NCBI GenBank assembly: GCA_028278245.1
Contig: JANQEQ010000139.1
Coordinates: 1-40,690 of the forward strand
DNA length: 40,690 nt
Direction: 5' to 3'
Origin: Phycisphaerales bacterium
Lineage (GTDB): Bacteria > Planctomycetota > Phycisphaerae > Phycisphaerales > SM1A02
In this document: in pieces, positions 26,059 through 34,254 of the stretch
How positions within the stretch are numbered: position 1 is the stretch's first letter
Layout: every line of letters starts with the position of its first letter
Position numbers and translations under genes: made by a program
The notes under the pieces: model-generated
Told to the model about the DNA's origin: nothing
Database searches by the model: none
The model's input: only the letters and a program-made list of their open reading frames with translations

Positions 26059-26292
26059 ATGAAGGACGATATCCATCCCAAGTTCTACCCCGACGCCAAG
26101 GTCTATTTCCGTGGCGAAATGGTGATGACCACCGGTGCCACCGTGCCGGAGATGAATGTCGAGATCTGGTCCGGCTCACATCCCTTCTACACCGGCAAGA
26201 AATCGTTCGTCGATACGGCCGGCCGAGTCGAGAAATTCCAGAAGAAATTCCAGGGCGATTACTTCAAGAAGAAAACCAAGAAAAAGAGCTAG
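26059..26292 (+). CDS. rpmE: Ribosomal protein bL31 (zinc-free type)
   Basis: 77 residues from ATG 26059 (MKDDIHPKFYPDAKVYF). The open frame reaches upstream to 25990, but bL31 proteins begin at this point. The conserved SHPFYTGKKSFVDTAGRVEKF is present. The Cys ligands of zinc-binding bL31 are replaced (RGEMVMTTGAT and IWSGSHPFYTG), so this is a C-minus form. Component of the large ribosomal subunit, near the central protuberance. Followed by prfA at 139 bp, a common bacterial arrangement. Confidence 0.93.
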   Translation: MKDDIHPKFYPDAKVYFRGEMVMTTGATVPEMNVEIWSGSHPFYTGKKSFVDTAGRVEKFQKKFQGDYFKKKTKKKS

Positions 26293-26430
26293 CTGCCTCA
26301 CAACTGACCTAACCGTGGCCAACCTGGACACGGTTATTCTTTGCGCCCCCCACTCTCCACTCTACCCCCCCACACATCCCCAATACACAATACATGATCA
26401 CATAAAACCCCCGTCCCACAGTAATCCATC

Positions 26431-27516
26431 ATGGCACCTCCCATCAGCGACAGATTGACTCAAAAACTCGATGATCTCAATCAGCAATTCGAGCAGTTCA
26501 ATCGGCAACTGACCGATCCTGATGTGTTGGTAGATCATCAAAAGATTCGCTCACTTTCCATCAAGCGGTCAGCACTCGATCCGATCATCACCAAATATCG
26601 CCATTACCTCGATGCGCAACAACAGATTGCTGATCTGGAAACGATCATCGCAGAGGATGATGATGCGGAGATGATCCAACTGGCCCGCTCGGAGTTGCAC
26701 GATCTTCAACAGCAGGCGAATGATACCCTTGAGGATATACAGCGTGAGTTGGTACGGGCAGACGATCAGTCCGTCGGCTCGATTATTATGGAAATCCGAG
26801 CCGGCGTCGGTGGCGATGAAGCAGGGATCTGGGCGGGTGACCTGGCGACGATGTATCAGCGATACGCTGCTGACAAAGGCTGGAATGTCGAAACACTCGA
26901 CTTCAGCCCCGCGGAGCATGGCGGATGTAAGTCGGCAATCCTCAATATCACCGGTGAAGGCGTCTGGGCGCAATTGGAATATGAAGGCGGCACACACCAG
27001 GTCAAACGTGTCCCCCTCACCGAAGCCCAGGGACGGGTGCATACTTCCACCGCCACGGTCGCCGTCTTGCCAGAGCCGGAGGAAATCGAGGTACAGCTCG
27101 ATCCCAACGATGTGAAAGAGAGCATCACCACCAGCCAGGGGCCGGGCGGGCAGAACGTCAACAAAGTAGCAACAGCTGTTCACCTGATCCACGAGCCCAC
27201 TGGTATTGAAGTGCGCATGCAGGATACGAAAAGCCAAGCTCAGAATCGCGTCAAAGCCTGGCAACTGCTCCGCGCTCGTTTGTATGAACAGCAACGCATG
27301 GAAGCTGAGGCTAACCGCGCTGAATCGCGCAATAGCATGATCGGCTCAGGTAATCGTGCCGAAAAGATCCGAACTTATCGCTTCAAGGATAACATCGCAG
27401 TCGATCACCGTATCGGCGAATCGTTCAACCTCGGCGAAATCATGAACGGTCACCTCCAACCACTCATCGACAAGCTCGTCGAGCACGACACCGCCCAACG
27501 CCTGGCCGCTCTCTAA
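26431..27516 (+). CDS. prfA: Peptide chain release factor 1
   Basis: 361 residues, the standard RF1 length. Class-I release factor for UAA/UAG. The PxT decoding tripeptide region is RVPLTEAQGRVHTSTATVAV, and the peptidyl-tRNA hydrolysis motif GGQ lies in SQGPGGQNVNKVATAVHL. The N-terminal coiled-coil domain spans ~1-110. The C-terminal NRAEKIRTYRFKDN matches RF1 rather than RF2. No Shine-Dalgarno sequence is evident. The methyltransferase gene prmC that often follows prfA is absent; a convergent sigma-factor gene lies there instead. Confidence 0.96.
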   Translation: MAPPISDRLTQKLDDLNQQFEQFNRQLTDPDVLVDHQKIRSLSIKRSALDPIITKYRHYLDAQQQIADLETIIAEDDDAEMIQLARSELHDLQQQANDTLEDIQRELVRADDQSVGSIIMEIRAGVGGDEAGIWAGDLATMYQRYAADKGWNVETLDFSPAEHGGCKSAILNITGEGVWAQLEYEGGTHQVKRVPLTEAQGRVHTSTATVAVLPEPEEIEVQLDPNDVKESITTSQGPGGQNVNKVATAVHLIHEPTGIEVRMQDTKSQAQNRVKAWQLLRARLYEQQRMEAEANRAESRNSMIGSGNRAEKIRTYRFKDNIAVDHRIGESFNLGEIMNGHLQPLIDKLVEHDTAQRLAAL

Positions 27517-27550
27517 ATCTTCTTGCGCCCTAGGGCAATCGCAAAGAATA

Positions 27551-27593
27551 CTACGCCGCAAGCGGCGAAAAAACGAAGTCGCTTGCGGCGTAG
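27551..27593. terminator. Long perfect hairpin between convergent prfA and sigma-factor genes
   Basis: CTACGCCGCAAGCG (27551-27564) pairs perfectly over 14 bp with its reverse complement at 27580-27593, with a 15-nt loop. T-tracts are missing on both sides. It may be a bidirectional terminator or a member of a GC-rich palindromic repeat family, since each arm holds the near-palindrome CGCCGCAAGCGGCG or part of it. Confidence 0.65.
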
Positions 27594-27598
27594 CCCGT

Positions 27599-28354
27599 CT
27601 ACATCCCCACAGTTTCCTGCTTGACTGAGATATAGTCCATAATTCGCGCCAGCTCCCCCTCAACTTCGGATTCGTCATCCACCGTTTCAGCTGTCACCTC
27701 ACGCAGCAGCGCTAAAATTCGTTTTTTAACGACCTGCAATGCTGATGCTGCCAGCGCGGGTGAAGGGAATCCAAAATCCCCAGCAGTCTCTTCCAGGCTC
27801 TCAGGTTGTATATTACTGATCGCCGGCCGAAGCACCCATCGCTCAAAGAGCTGCCAATGCTGTTCCCGATTACTGCTTAAGAAATGTTTCTCGCATCGCT
27901 GTAACGACTCTTCAAGAACCGCTAATGCCCAACGCTGATCGTAGGAATCAATCCTGTTCCCCGAAGCAGTATTTGCGTATCTGTCCTCCTCTTCTCGGAT
28001 TGAATTGAGTGGAATTGTTATCTTGCTCCCGCGTGCAACTCCACGCCGATGTTGATCGATGAGAAATCGCTTCAGCGAAGCCAGCAGAAACGATCGCAAC
28101 TTGCCTTGACTCTGATCGGCTTTATCAAGCAGGTTCCGCCCCAGTACAACCTGAGTGAAAAACTCCTGTGTCAGATCCGAAGCCTCATCAGCTGATTTAC
28201 CCCTTATTCGAAGATGAGCATAGACCGGCGGCCAATAGCGCTCCACGAGCATATTGATTGCGCGTTGGCGATCAGATTCGCTCCCACCTGACAATGCACC
28301 AATTACTGTCCAGCGTGTCGTCTGGAACCGTTCAAATGTTGCATGCTCGACCAC
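27599..28354 (-). CDS. Sigma-70 family factor of the planctomycete kinase-associated type
   Basis: 251 residues from GTG 28354, with AAGGAG six bases upstream. The N-terminal signature FQTTRWTVIGAL and the region-2 segment ERYWPPVYAHLRIRGKSADE, then DLTQEFFTQVV, then GKLRSFLLASLKRFLIDQHR mark an ECF-like subfamily common in planctomycetes. The C-terminal region 4 is weakly conserved (LAASALQVVKKRILALLREV). It is divergent from the kinase gene at 28514 across 159 bp, so the pair probably shares a control region. This is a different sigma subfamily from the one at 11455. Confidence 0.85.
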   Translation of the reverse strand: MVEHATFERFQTTRWTVIGALSGGSESDRQRAINMLVERYWPPVYAHLRIRGKSADEASDLTQEFFTQVVLGRNLLDKADQSQGKLRSFLLASLKRFLIDQHRRGVARGSKITIPLNSIREEEDRYANTASGNRIDSYDQRWALAVLEESLQRCEKHFLSSNREQHWQLFERWVLRPAISNIQPESLEETAGDFGFPSPALAASALQVVKKRILALLREVTAETVDDESEVEGELARIMDYISVKQETVGM

Positions 28355-28513
28355 ACCGATCTCCTTACTGAATCGATGTTTATCTTACCGACTCGCCACT
28401 TGAACAAGAGGAAATTCCAGATTTCTGCAGTACATCATTCCATATTCTCGGCTTAGCGGTGCGTATTTCGATGTGGATTGGTAAATTAGCGAAGGTGCGG
28501 AGACCAATACGCA

Positions 28514-30571
28514 ATGCCCGATGACACAAACCGCTCTACTTCAATCAATCCCACTGCCGCCGGCAAAATTATGGCGGCTCTGTACGAACCGATACCAACG
28601 GCTGAAACTCCGCATGAGCCTGCCCTTCCGACGATTGAAGGTTATCTGATTGAAGACAGAATCGGCGGCGGCGCCGGGGGTGATGTCTACCGAGCTGTTC
28701 ATCTCGGTTCGGATCGGCCGCTTGCGGTGAAACTGTTCCGATACAAGTTAGGTGACGGATTGCATTCCAAACGTGCCTGGCGCGAACTTGATTTGCTTCA
28801 GCAACTCAGATTGCCTGCAATACCCCGCCTTATTGACTACGGCACTCATGATGGCAAACTATTCATCGCCACTGAATTTATCGAAGGGCATCCCCTCGAC
28901 CAGCACTGTCAGATTAGCGGATCGGATTTGGAAACCCGTGTCACATTACTCGCTCAGACAGCAGATGCAGTTCAAACGCTCCACGAGCGCGGTATCCTGC
29001 ATCGTGATATCAAACCCAGTAATATCATTGTTGATGGGTCCGGCCTACCTTTATTAATCGATCTCGGTGTTGCAACATTGCTTGACGGAAACACAACCGA
29101 AACACTTACGGAAGAGGGTACGCCGATCGGATCGCCCGCTTTCATGTCTCCTGAGCAGGCGCGCGGTGAACGGGATCGTATCTCTACCCGCAGTGATGTG
29201 TACAGCCTCGGCGCGACTGCCTACCTGCTCCTCACCAGCGATACGCCGCACGATATGGACGCTACACTTCATGAATCGATTAGAAGAGTTGCGCAGGATG
29301 AACCGCGTCAACCACGTGACCTTGAATCGAGTTTGCCAAAACCACTTGCTGCCATTCTCACCAAGGCCTGTGCGCGTAAGCCCGAGGATCGCTATTCATC
29401 AACTGCAGAGTACGCCGCCGATCTACGTAGGTGGCTGAATCATGAACCGGTTGAAGCGGGTGGATTATCAATCCCACAGCGACTAGGGCGATATGTGGTG
29501 AAGCATCCGGTAATATTCACAACTTCACTTTGTATCTGTTTCCTCCTATCAACTTTATTGGTTTCATGGTTTTCAGTATGGTATTTACACCAACAACCAT
29601 ATAATATTGATTTTGACCTGTACAAACCGCAATACGCTCGCTTGGTATCACGATCAGGTAATATTCTCCATCAGTGGTCGAATACCGATCCTTCATCCAG
29701 CATTATATTTGCCAGGATGATCCAGCAACCGAATCCAAAAGGAGGAGATAAGATAGCTTTGATTGGGTACCATGGTGCTTCACATGCAACTGGGCTTAGT
29801 GGCACTTTATGCATTTACGATCCTTATGAGCCTGAATTACCTGTTCTCATCCTCGGGGAAGACCTAACAAAGGAAGCTCTTCCATTTATGGATTATCAAA
29901 CCGGTCCCGGTCGATTCTTGCTATCCTCGGTCACTGTGGCAGATGTCTTTCCTGATTCAGATGAAACAGTTGAAATCATTGCTGCCCACACATACTCAAC
30001 ACACTCCCAAACTGTACTTCGTGTCTATGCACTAGACGGCGAAGTGTTGTACGAAACATGGCATGATGGTGATATCCTCAGTATCCACTATCTCACACAT
30101 AAGAAGATGATCGTTTGTGCTGCATATAGAAATGACTTCAACTGGAAATATCGTGGATTTTCGGATTTGCTGCACCAACCAACACCAATAGTCTGCTTCG
30201 GACTTTTGCCAGAGAAAGGTCGAATGCACAGAAGTTGGATAGATCCCAACATCAGTGAGGATTCTTCTGCACCAGTAGTGTGGTATCAATGTCTCATGCC
30301 ACCATCTGAGATTGATCAATTTGCTATTGAACCTATGATGTTCCATCTCGGACCGGCCATGTTACCCCGTGATCCAACACGGTTTTTTTCTTTCGTTCTC
30401 TTCCGCAAGAATAATCGTCGGATACAGTTGACGTTTGTTCTTGATGAGAATGGACAGATTGTTACATCAGCACCTCGTGCAACCGATGCTTATCTGGCTG
30501 ATCCTGCATTACCAGAGTCTGGATTATTCTATTTCGGTTCACTCCCCCCAGTAGAACCAGCACACAGATGA
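28514..30571 (+). CDS. Transmembrane Ser/Thr protein kinase with unknown exported C-terminal domain
   Basis: 685 residues. Kinase domain ~42-310: glycine loop IGGGAGGDVYRA, LAVKLF lysine, HRDIKPSN catalytic loop, DLG (at ~183-185) in place of DFG, SPAFMSPEQ. Transmembrane helix ~330-357 (VIFTTSLCICFLLSTLLVSW). The remaining ~330 residues have no TPR signature, unlike the kinase at 12048. They appear beta-rich (KIALIGYHGASHA, TVLRVYALDGEVLYET, EIIAAHTYSTHS), perhaps a propeller-like sensor. DLG occurs in active bacterial kinases, so activity is still expected. The divergent sigma-factor gene suggests a signalling pair. Confidence 0.88.
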   Translation: MPDDTNRSTSINPTAAGKIMAALYEPIPTAETPHEPALPTIEGYLIEDRIGGGAGGDVYRAVHLGSDRPLAVKLFRYKLGDGLHSKRAWRELDLLQQLRLPAIPRLIDYGTHDGKLFIATEFIEGHPLDQHCQISGSDLETRVTLLAQTADAVQTLHERGILHRDIKPSNIIVDGSGLPLLIDLGVATLLDGNTTETLTEEGTPIGSPAFMSPEQARGERDRISTRSDVYSLGATAYLLLTSDTPHDMDATLHESIRRVAQDEPRQPRDLESSLPKPLAAILTKACARKPEDRYSSTAEYAADLRRWLNHEPVEAGGLSIPQRLGRYVVKHPVIFTTSLCICFLLSTLLVSWFSVWYLHQQPYNIDFDLYKPQYARLVSRSGNILHQWSNTDPSSSIIFARMIQQPNPKGGDKIALIGYHGASHATGLSGTLCIYDPYEPELPVLILGEDLTKEALPFMDYQTGPGRFLLSSVTVADVFPDSDETVEIIAAHTYSTHSQTVLRVYALDGEVLYETWHDGDILSIHYLTHKKMIVCAAYRNDFNWKYRGFSDLLHQPTPIVCFGLLPEKGRMHRSWIDPNISEDSSAPVVWYQCLMPPSEIDQFAIEPMMFHLGPAMLPRDPTRFFSFVLFRKNNRRIQLTFVLDENGQIVTSAPRATDAYLADPALPESGLFYFGSLPPVEPAHR

Positions 30572-30764
30572 AGTGTGTTGCATTATTGGTCAATTTAGCC
30601 AATTTCAATGTCTCCTTGTATTGTGTGTATTTTATTTTTGTGTGGAAGCATATCTTGCTGAAAATACTGCGTTCTAGTTGATGTAAAGCGTGATAACAAT
30701 CACCTTCGTCACAGGATGCATGTATAAGCATCTCAGAAAACTATTGAAATAGGAGATATTGAGA

Positions 30765-32099
30765 ATGTGTACTATGAAAAAGTATGCGGCAACGTTGGCA
30801 GCGACTCTATTTATAACATCATTAGCTCCAGCTTCAATGCTGCACGACCAACTCTTAGCGCCGGACGCATCAGCCGGAGATCGATTTGGACAATCCACCG
30901 CAATTGATCGTGACACACTGGTAATTGGAGCCCACTTGGATGATCACAGCGAATTCGTTGATGTTGGTTCAGCATACGTTTATAAACGATCAGGTACGGA
31001 ATGGATATTTGAACAACAATTGATCCCCGAAAATCCCATCGGTGATCGAGAGTGGATTGGTATGCGTGTGGCTATTGAAAATGATATTATCGCACTGGGA
31101 GCACCAACACAACACAATAATCCCAACGGCAACGGGCGAGTTTACGTCTTCCGATATGATTATGGAATGAATCAGTGGGTAGAGGATGCTATTCTTGAAG
31201 CATCAGATGGCGAATGGAATGATCAATTTGGCGAGTGGATTGACATAAGTAACAACGTCATCGTGGTCGGTGCCTACTTTGATGATGATGTGGCTGAAAA
31301 CGCAGGTGCAGCTTACGTATTTCGTTATGATGCTTGTACGGGAAATTGGGGTGAAGAAGCAAAAATCACGGCATCAGATGGGGAAAACAGCGATTTCTTC
31401 GGCATCTCCGTAGATATTGATGGAGATGTTATCGCTGTGGGTGCTTCATACGACGATGAATTTGATAACGGTGATGGATCCGTTTATGTATTCCGATACG
31501 ACCACTGTTCCGATCAATGGCTTGAAGAAGCTAAGTTACTACGTGCGGCAGGAGGTTCCTACAATGACCACTTGGGGCATGCGGTTGCGGTTTCTGAAAA
31601 CGTGATTATAGCTGGAGTTCCAGAGGATGATGAAGCTGGGAGCGGAGCGGGAGCTGCAATAGTCTATCGCTTCGATGGTCAGCAATGGAACGAAGAAGCA
31701 AAGCTGATGGGCTCAATTGCCAGCGCAGGTGACAATGCATTTTGGGTTGACATCGACCGAGATTCAGCCATACTTGGTGCCTATCGGTCAGATATTGTTG
31801 GAACGGATGTTGGGGCTGCGTTCACCTACCGTTACAACCGCTTGGAACAAACATGGGTGGAGACAGAAGTTCTCATACCACCTGCTGGTGATTTCGCTGG
31901 CTATTTTGGTACGGGAGTCTCAGTAGACAGAGAGACCTTTGTTGTTGGAGCAACACTGAGCGATGACATGGGAAGCTCTTCTGGGTCAACTTATGTCTTT
32001 GGACCAAGCCCATGTGGCCCCACCGACCTCACGGGAGATGGCATGGTCGATATCAACGATATCTTCGCCATCCTCGGCATGTGGGGCGCTTGTCCGTAA
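30765..32099 (+). CDS. Exported seven-repeat FG-GAP beta-propeller with single dockerin-like tail
   Basis: 444 residues from ATG 30765, with AGGAG nine bases upstream; TTG 30759 and ATG 30774 are alternatives. A signal peptide covers ~1-25 (YAATLAATLFITSLAPASM). Seven units of ~50 residues follow, each like DxFGxxVDIDGDVIAVGAxxDD then GxGxxYVFRYD, the FG-GAP/integrin-alpha repeat. Seven units would close one propeller. The C-terminus is one EF-hand-like repeat, DLTGDGMVDINDIFAILG, with bordering Cys. The likely place is the cell surface or envelope; the ligand is unknown. Transcription ends at a strong terminator. Confidence 0.88.
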   Translation: MCTMKKYAATLAATLFITSLAPASMLHDQLLAPDASAGDRFGQSTAIDRDTLVIGAHLDDHSEFVDVGSAYVYKRSGTEWIFEQQLIPENPIGDREWIGMRVAIENDIIALGAPTQHNNPNGNGRVYVFRYDYGMNQWVEDAILEASDGEWNDQFGEWIDISNNVIVVGAYFDDDVAENAGAAYVFRYDACTGNWGEEAKITASDGENSDFFGISVDIDGDVIAVGASYDDEFDNGDGSVYVFRYDHCSDQWLEEAKLLRAAGGSYNDHLGHAVAVSENVIIAGVPEDDEAGSGAGAAIVYRFDGQQWNEEAKLMGSIASAGDNAFWVDIDRDSAILGAYRSDIVGTDVGAAFTYRYNRLEQTWVETEVLIPPAGDFAGYFGTGVSVDRETFVVGATLSDDMGSSSGSTYVFGPSPCGPTDLTGDGMVDINDIFAILGMWGACP

Positions 32100-32155
32100 C
32101 AATTGACGATGTGATAAATACACAAATTCGCAATACAACTCCCCTGCAAATGACA

Positions 32156-32194
32156 ACCACCCCCGGCTCAGATAAACCGGGGGTGGTGATTTTT
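32156..32194 (+). terminator. Strong rho-independent terminator after the FG-GAP gene
   Basis: A perfect 11-bp stem ACCACCCCCGG/CCGGGGGTGGT with a 10-nt loop is followed closely by TTTTT, 57 bp past the stop codon. Confidence 0.92.
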
Positions 32195-32231
32195 CGTTTC
32201 TCGTGCTACACGGGTATGACCTCGTCCTACC

Positions 32232-32330
32232 AGTGCCATCTGTCTGTAAGTGAGTGTGTGAGGTGATGTAGTGTGTGGGATTGTGTGGGATAGTTGGGGG
32301 GGATAGTGTGGGGGGGTTCTTCAACCAGCC
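32232..32330 (+). other. GT-rich low-complexity tract with G-quadruplex potential
   Basis: The plus strand holds GGG (32277-32279), GGG (32287-32289), G7 (32296-32302) and G7 (32310-32316) with 6-7 nt loops, enough for an intrastrand G-quadruplex. It sits between two convergent terminators and contains no gene. Confidence 0.6.
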
Positions 32331-32366
32331 GCGACCGTGAGGGAGCGGTTAATACCGTCATACAAC

Positions 32367-32394
32367 AAAAAAAACACCACATTTCCATGTGGTG
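32367..32394 (-). terminator. Strong rho-independent terminator after the subtilisin-like gene
   Basis: Read leftward, a perfect 8-bp stem CACCACAT/ATGTGGTG with a 4-nt loop is followed by T8 (32367-32374), about 75 bp past the stop codon of the minus-strand gene. Confidence 0.92.
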
Positions 32395-32467
32395 CTCAGT
32401 TGAGGATTCGTTTACCACCGCTCGGAGAGTGGTACCACCAAGAGAGTGCCACCAAGAGCGGTGTTGC

Positions 32468-33982
32468 CTACTCGCAAGGTCCCCACAAACCAAGGACGGC
32501 GAAGATGTCATCCACGTCTACCGTGCAATCCTCTGTCAGGTCAGCAGTGCAATACGGGGGACACGGATCAGCACAATCGCCCCAGTAACCGAGCACTGCA
32601 AAAACATCATTAATGTCTACCACATCGTCACCTGTGAGATCTGCAGGACAGCCGGATGACATAGCTGCGATGGTGTTTGCCGCGTTGATGCGTCCATAGC
32701 CGAAATAAATATCGAATCCGGGAGCGCCCAGATCGTCGGCATTGTCGCGCAGCAGGTCGCGAACTTCCTGAGGCGTCAAACCGGGATCCAGGGTGTACAT
32801 CAGACCTACGAGGCCGCAGACATGCGGGCTCGACATCGACGTGCCGGTCTTATCCATGTAATCGGAAGTCCCATTGTCCCCGCAGGAATACACATCGACG
32901 CCCGGAGCAGCCACGTCGATCCAGTCGCCGTAGTTTGAACTGGTGTAACGGTTGTCATTACTGTCGGTACCGGAGACTGCGATGACAGGTGAATATGCAG
33001 CCGGGTAGAAAGGTGATGAGCTATTCCAGTTGCCTGCGGCAGCGACCACGGTCATGCCATTGTCCCAGGCATACTGACAGGCATCGGACAGTGAACCGTC
33101 ACCCCCGCCTCCTCCACCGCTGTAATTCAGCGCTGCTGCTCCGTTGTCCGTAGCGTAATAAACAGCTTCGGTGATTGCTTCCCAGGTTCCACCTCCACCG
33201 GCAGAGAACACCTGAAGGGGGATGACGGTCACCTGAGCCATACCGGCTATACCAATCGAGTTGTTAATTCGTGCTGCCAGGATTCCCGAAACGTGACTGC
33301 CGTGGCTGTGATGGTCGGTTGGATCATTGTCGTCGCCGTAGCAATCCCAGCCATGCACGTCGTCGATGTATCCGTTGTTGTCATCATCGACTCCGTTGTC
33401 CGGGATCTCGCCGGGATTGGTCCAGATCATCCCGTCCTGAAAATCCTCGTGGACGAAGTTGATGCCTGTGTCGGCGACGGCGATCACGATGGACGGGCTG
33501 CCGATCGTGGTATCCCAGGCTTCGGGCGCCTCGACAATCTGCGGCCCGTATTGGTGGGTATTCCAGAATGGATCATTAGGTATAAATGCCGTGTGCGTGA
33601 TGTAGTTCGGGTGCGCATAGCGAATACCTGCTTGCCCGCTCAACTGCTCAGACAATGCTAGCACATCGGAGCCTGCGTCCAGTTGCGCAACTCGCACCTT
33701 CGCCAATGGATGCACACTGGTCGGGTCGTTCTTCGGATGCTGGGCATGGTTGAGTGTTCGTAGCTGATTGATACTTGAGAACTTCGTCGTGAGTGCATCA
33801 AGTTGTCTTGCCGCGGGAACTGTTTCGAACCCGATGATGATCTGATCCGGCACGAATTCCAGCATGGAAGTGTCGGCGGATGGTGTAGCGCCCAGTTCAG
33901 CGGTCGAAGCCGTGCCGATTGATGCCGCAGCGGTCAGGGAGATGATCGCAGCGATCCGGAATGAGGTTACATAATATGACAC
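32468..33982 (-). CDS. Exported subtilisin-like (S8) serine protease with two-repeat dockerin-like tail
   Basis: 504 residues from GTG 33982. The frame is open to 34129, but GAGGAGG sits seven bases before this GTG and a signal peptide begins exactly there (VTSFRIAAIISLTAAASIG). A propeptide region ~40-145 (LEFVPDQIIIGFETVPAARQ) resembles fervidolysin-type propeptides. The S8 domain ~150-440 has Asp171 (AVADTGINFVHEDF), His227 (SHGSHVSGILAARINN), Asn in AAAGNWNSSS and Ser382 (TGTSMSSPHVCGL), so the triad is complete. The tail has two EF-hand-like repeats (DLTGDDVVDINDVFAVLG and DLTEDCTVDVDDIFAVLG). It is expected to cleave proteins outside the cytoplasm; the target is unknown. The next two upstream genes have the same tail type and strand. 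Confidence 0.93.
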   Translation of the reverse strand: MSYYVTSFRIAAIISLTAAASIGTASTAELGATPSADTSMLEFVPDQIIIGFETVPAARQLDALTTKFSSINQLRTLNHAQHPKNDPTSVHPLAKVRVAQLDAGSDVLALSEQLSGQAGIRYAHPNYITHTAFIPNDPFWNTHQYGPQIVEAPEAWDTTIGSPSIVIAVADTGINFVHEDFQDGMIWTNPGEIPDNGVDDDNNGYIDDVHGWDCYGDDNDPTDHHSHGSHVSGILAARINNSIGIAGMAQVTVIPLQVFSAGGGGTWEAITEAVYYATDNGAAALNYSGGGGGGDGSLSDACQYAWDNGMTVVAAAGNWNSSSPFYPAAYSPVIAVSGTDSNDNRYTSSNYGDWIDVAAPGVDVYSCGDNGTSDYMDKTGTSMSSPHVCGLVGLMYTLDPGLTPQEVRDLLRDNADDLGAPGFDIYFGYGRINAANTIAAMSSGCPADLTGDDVVDINDVFAVLGYWGDCADPCPPYCTADLTEDCTVDVDDIFAVLGLWGPCE

Positions 33983-34254
33983 AAGGAATCCTCCTCTAAA
34001 GATCCAGGTTTCTGTATGAGTCTCGATCGGCTGCTGGCTGCCTGTCCAACAGGCCGGATTTGATCTTTCGCCCAACTCCATTGTCGAGCATCCATCTACC
34101 CCAAGATAACACCTACCACCCCAAAACAAAAGATTGTATTTCCCGATATTTGCACGGAGTATGTGCAGCCATCAAATGAGCACGACAGGAAGGGGGATTC
34201 AAGATGCTTTTCTTGTCCAGATTGACAGCATGGTTGGAAACAACGCATGAGTGA

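Noticed and set aside
32416-32463. CACCGCTC/GAGCGGTG stem with internal AGAGTG..CCACCAAG repeats as a regulatory RNA
   Set aside because: It lies in the 3' untranslated part of the subtilisin-like gene just before a clear terminator; it may only be part of that 3' structure.
33983-34129. N-terminal extension of the subtilisin-like protein
   Set aside because: The 49 extra residues lack family features, while GAGGAGG and a signal peptide mark GTG 33982.
34204-34254. 16-codon plus-strand ORF behind a G-rich sequence
   Set aside because: Too short, no conservation evidence, and it lies between two minus-strand genes.
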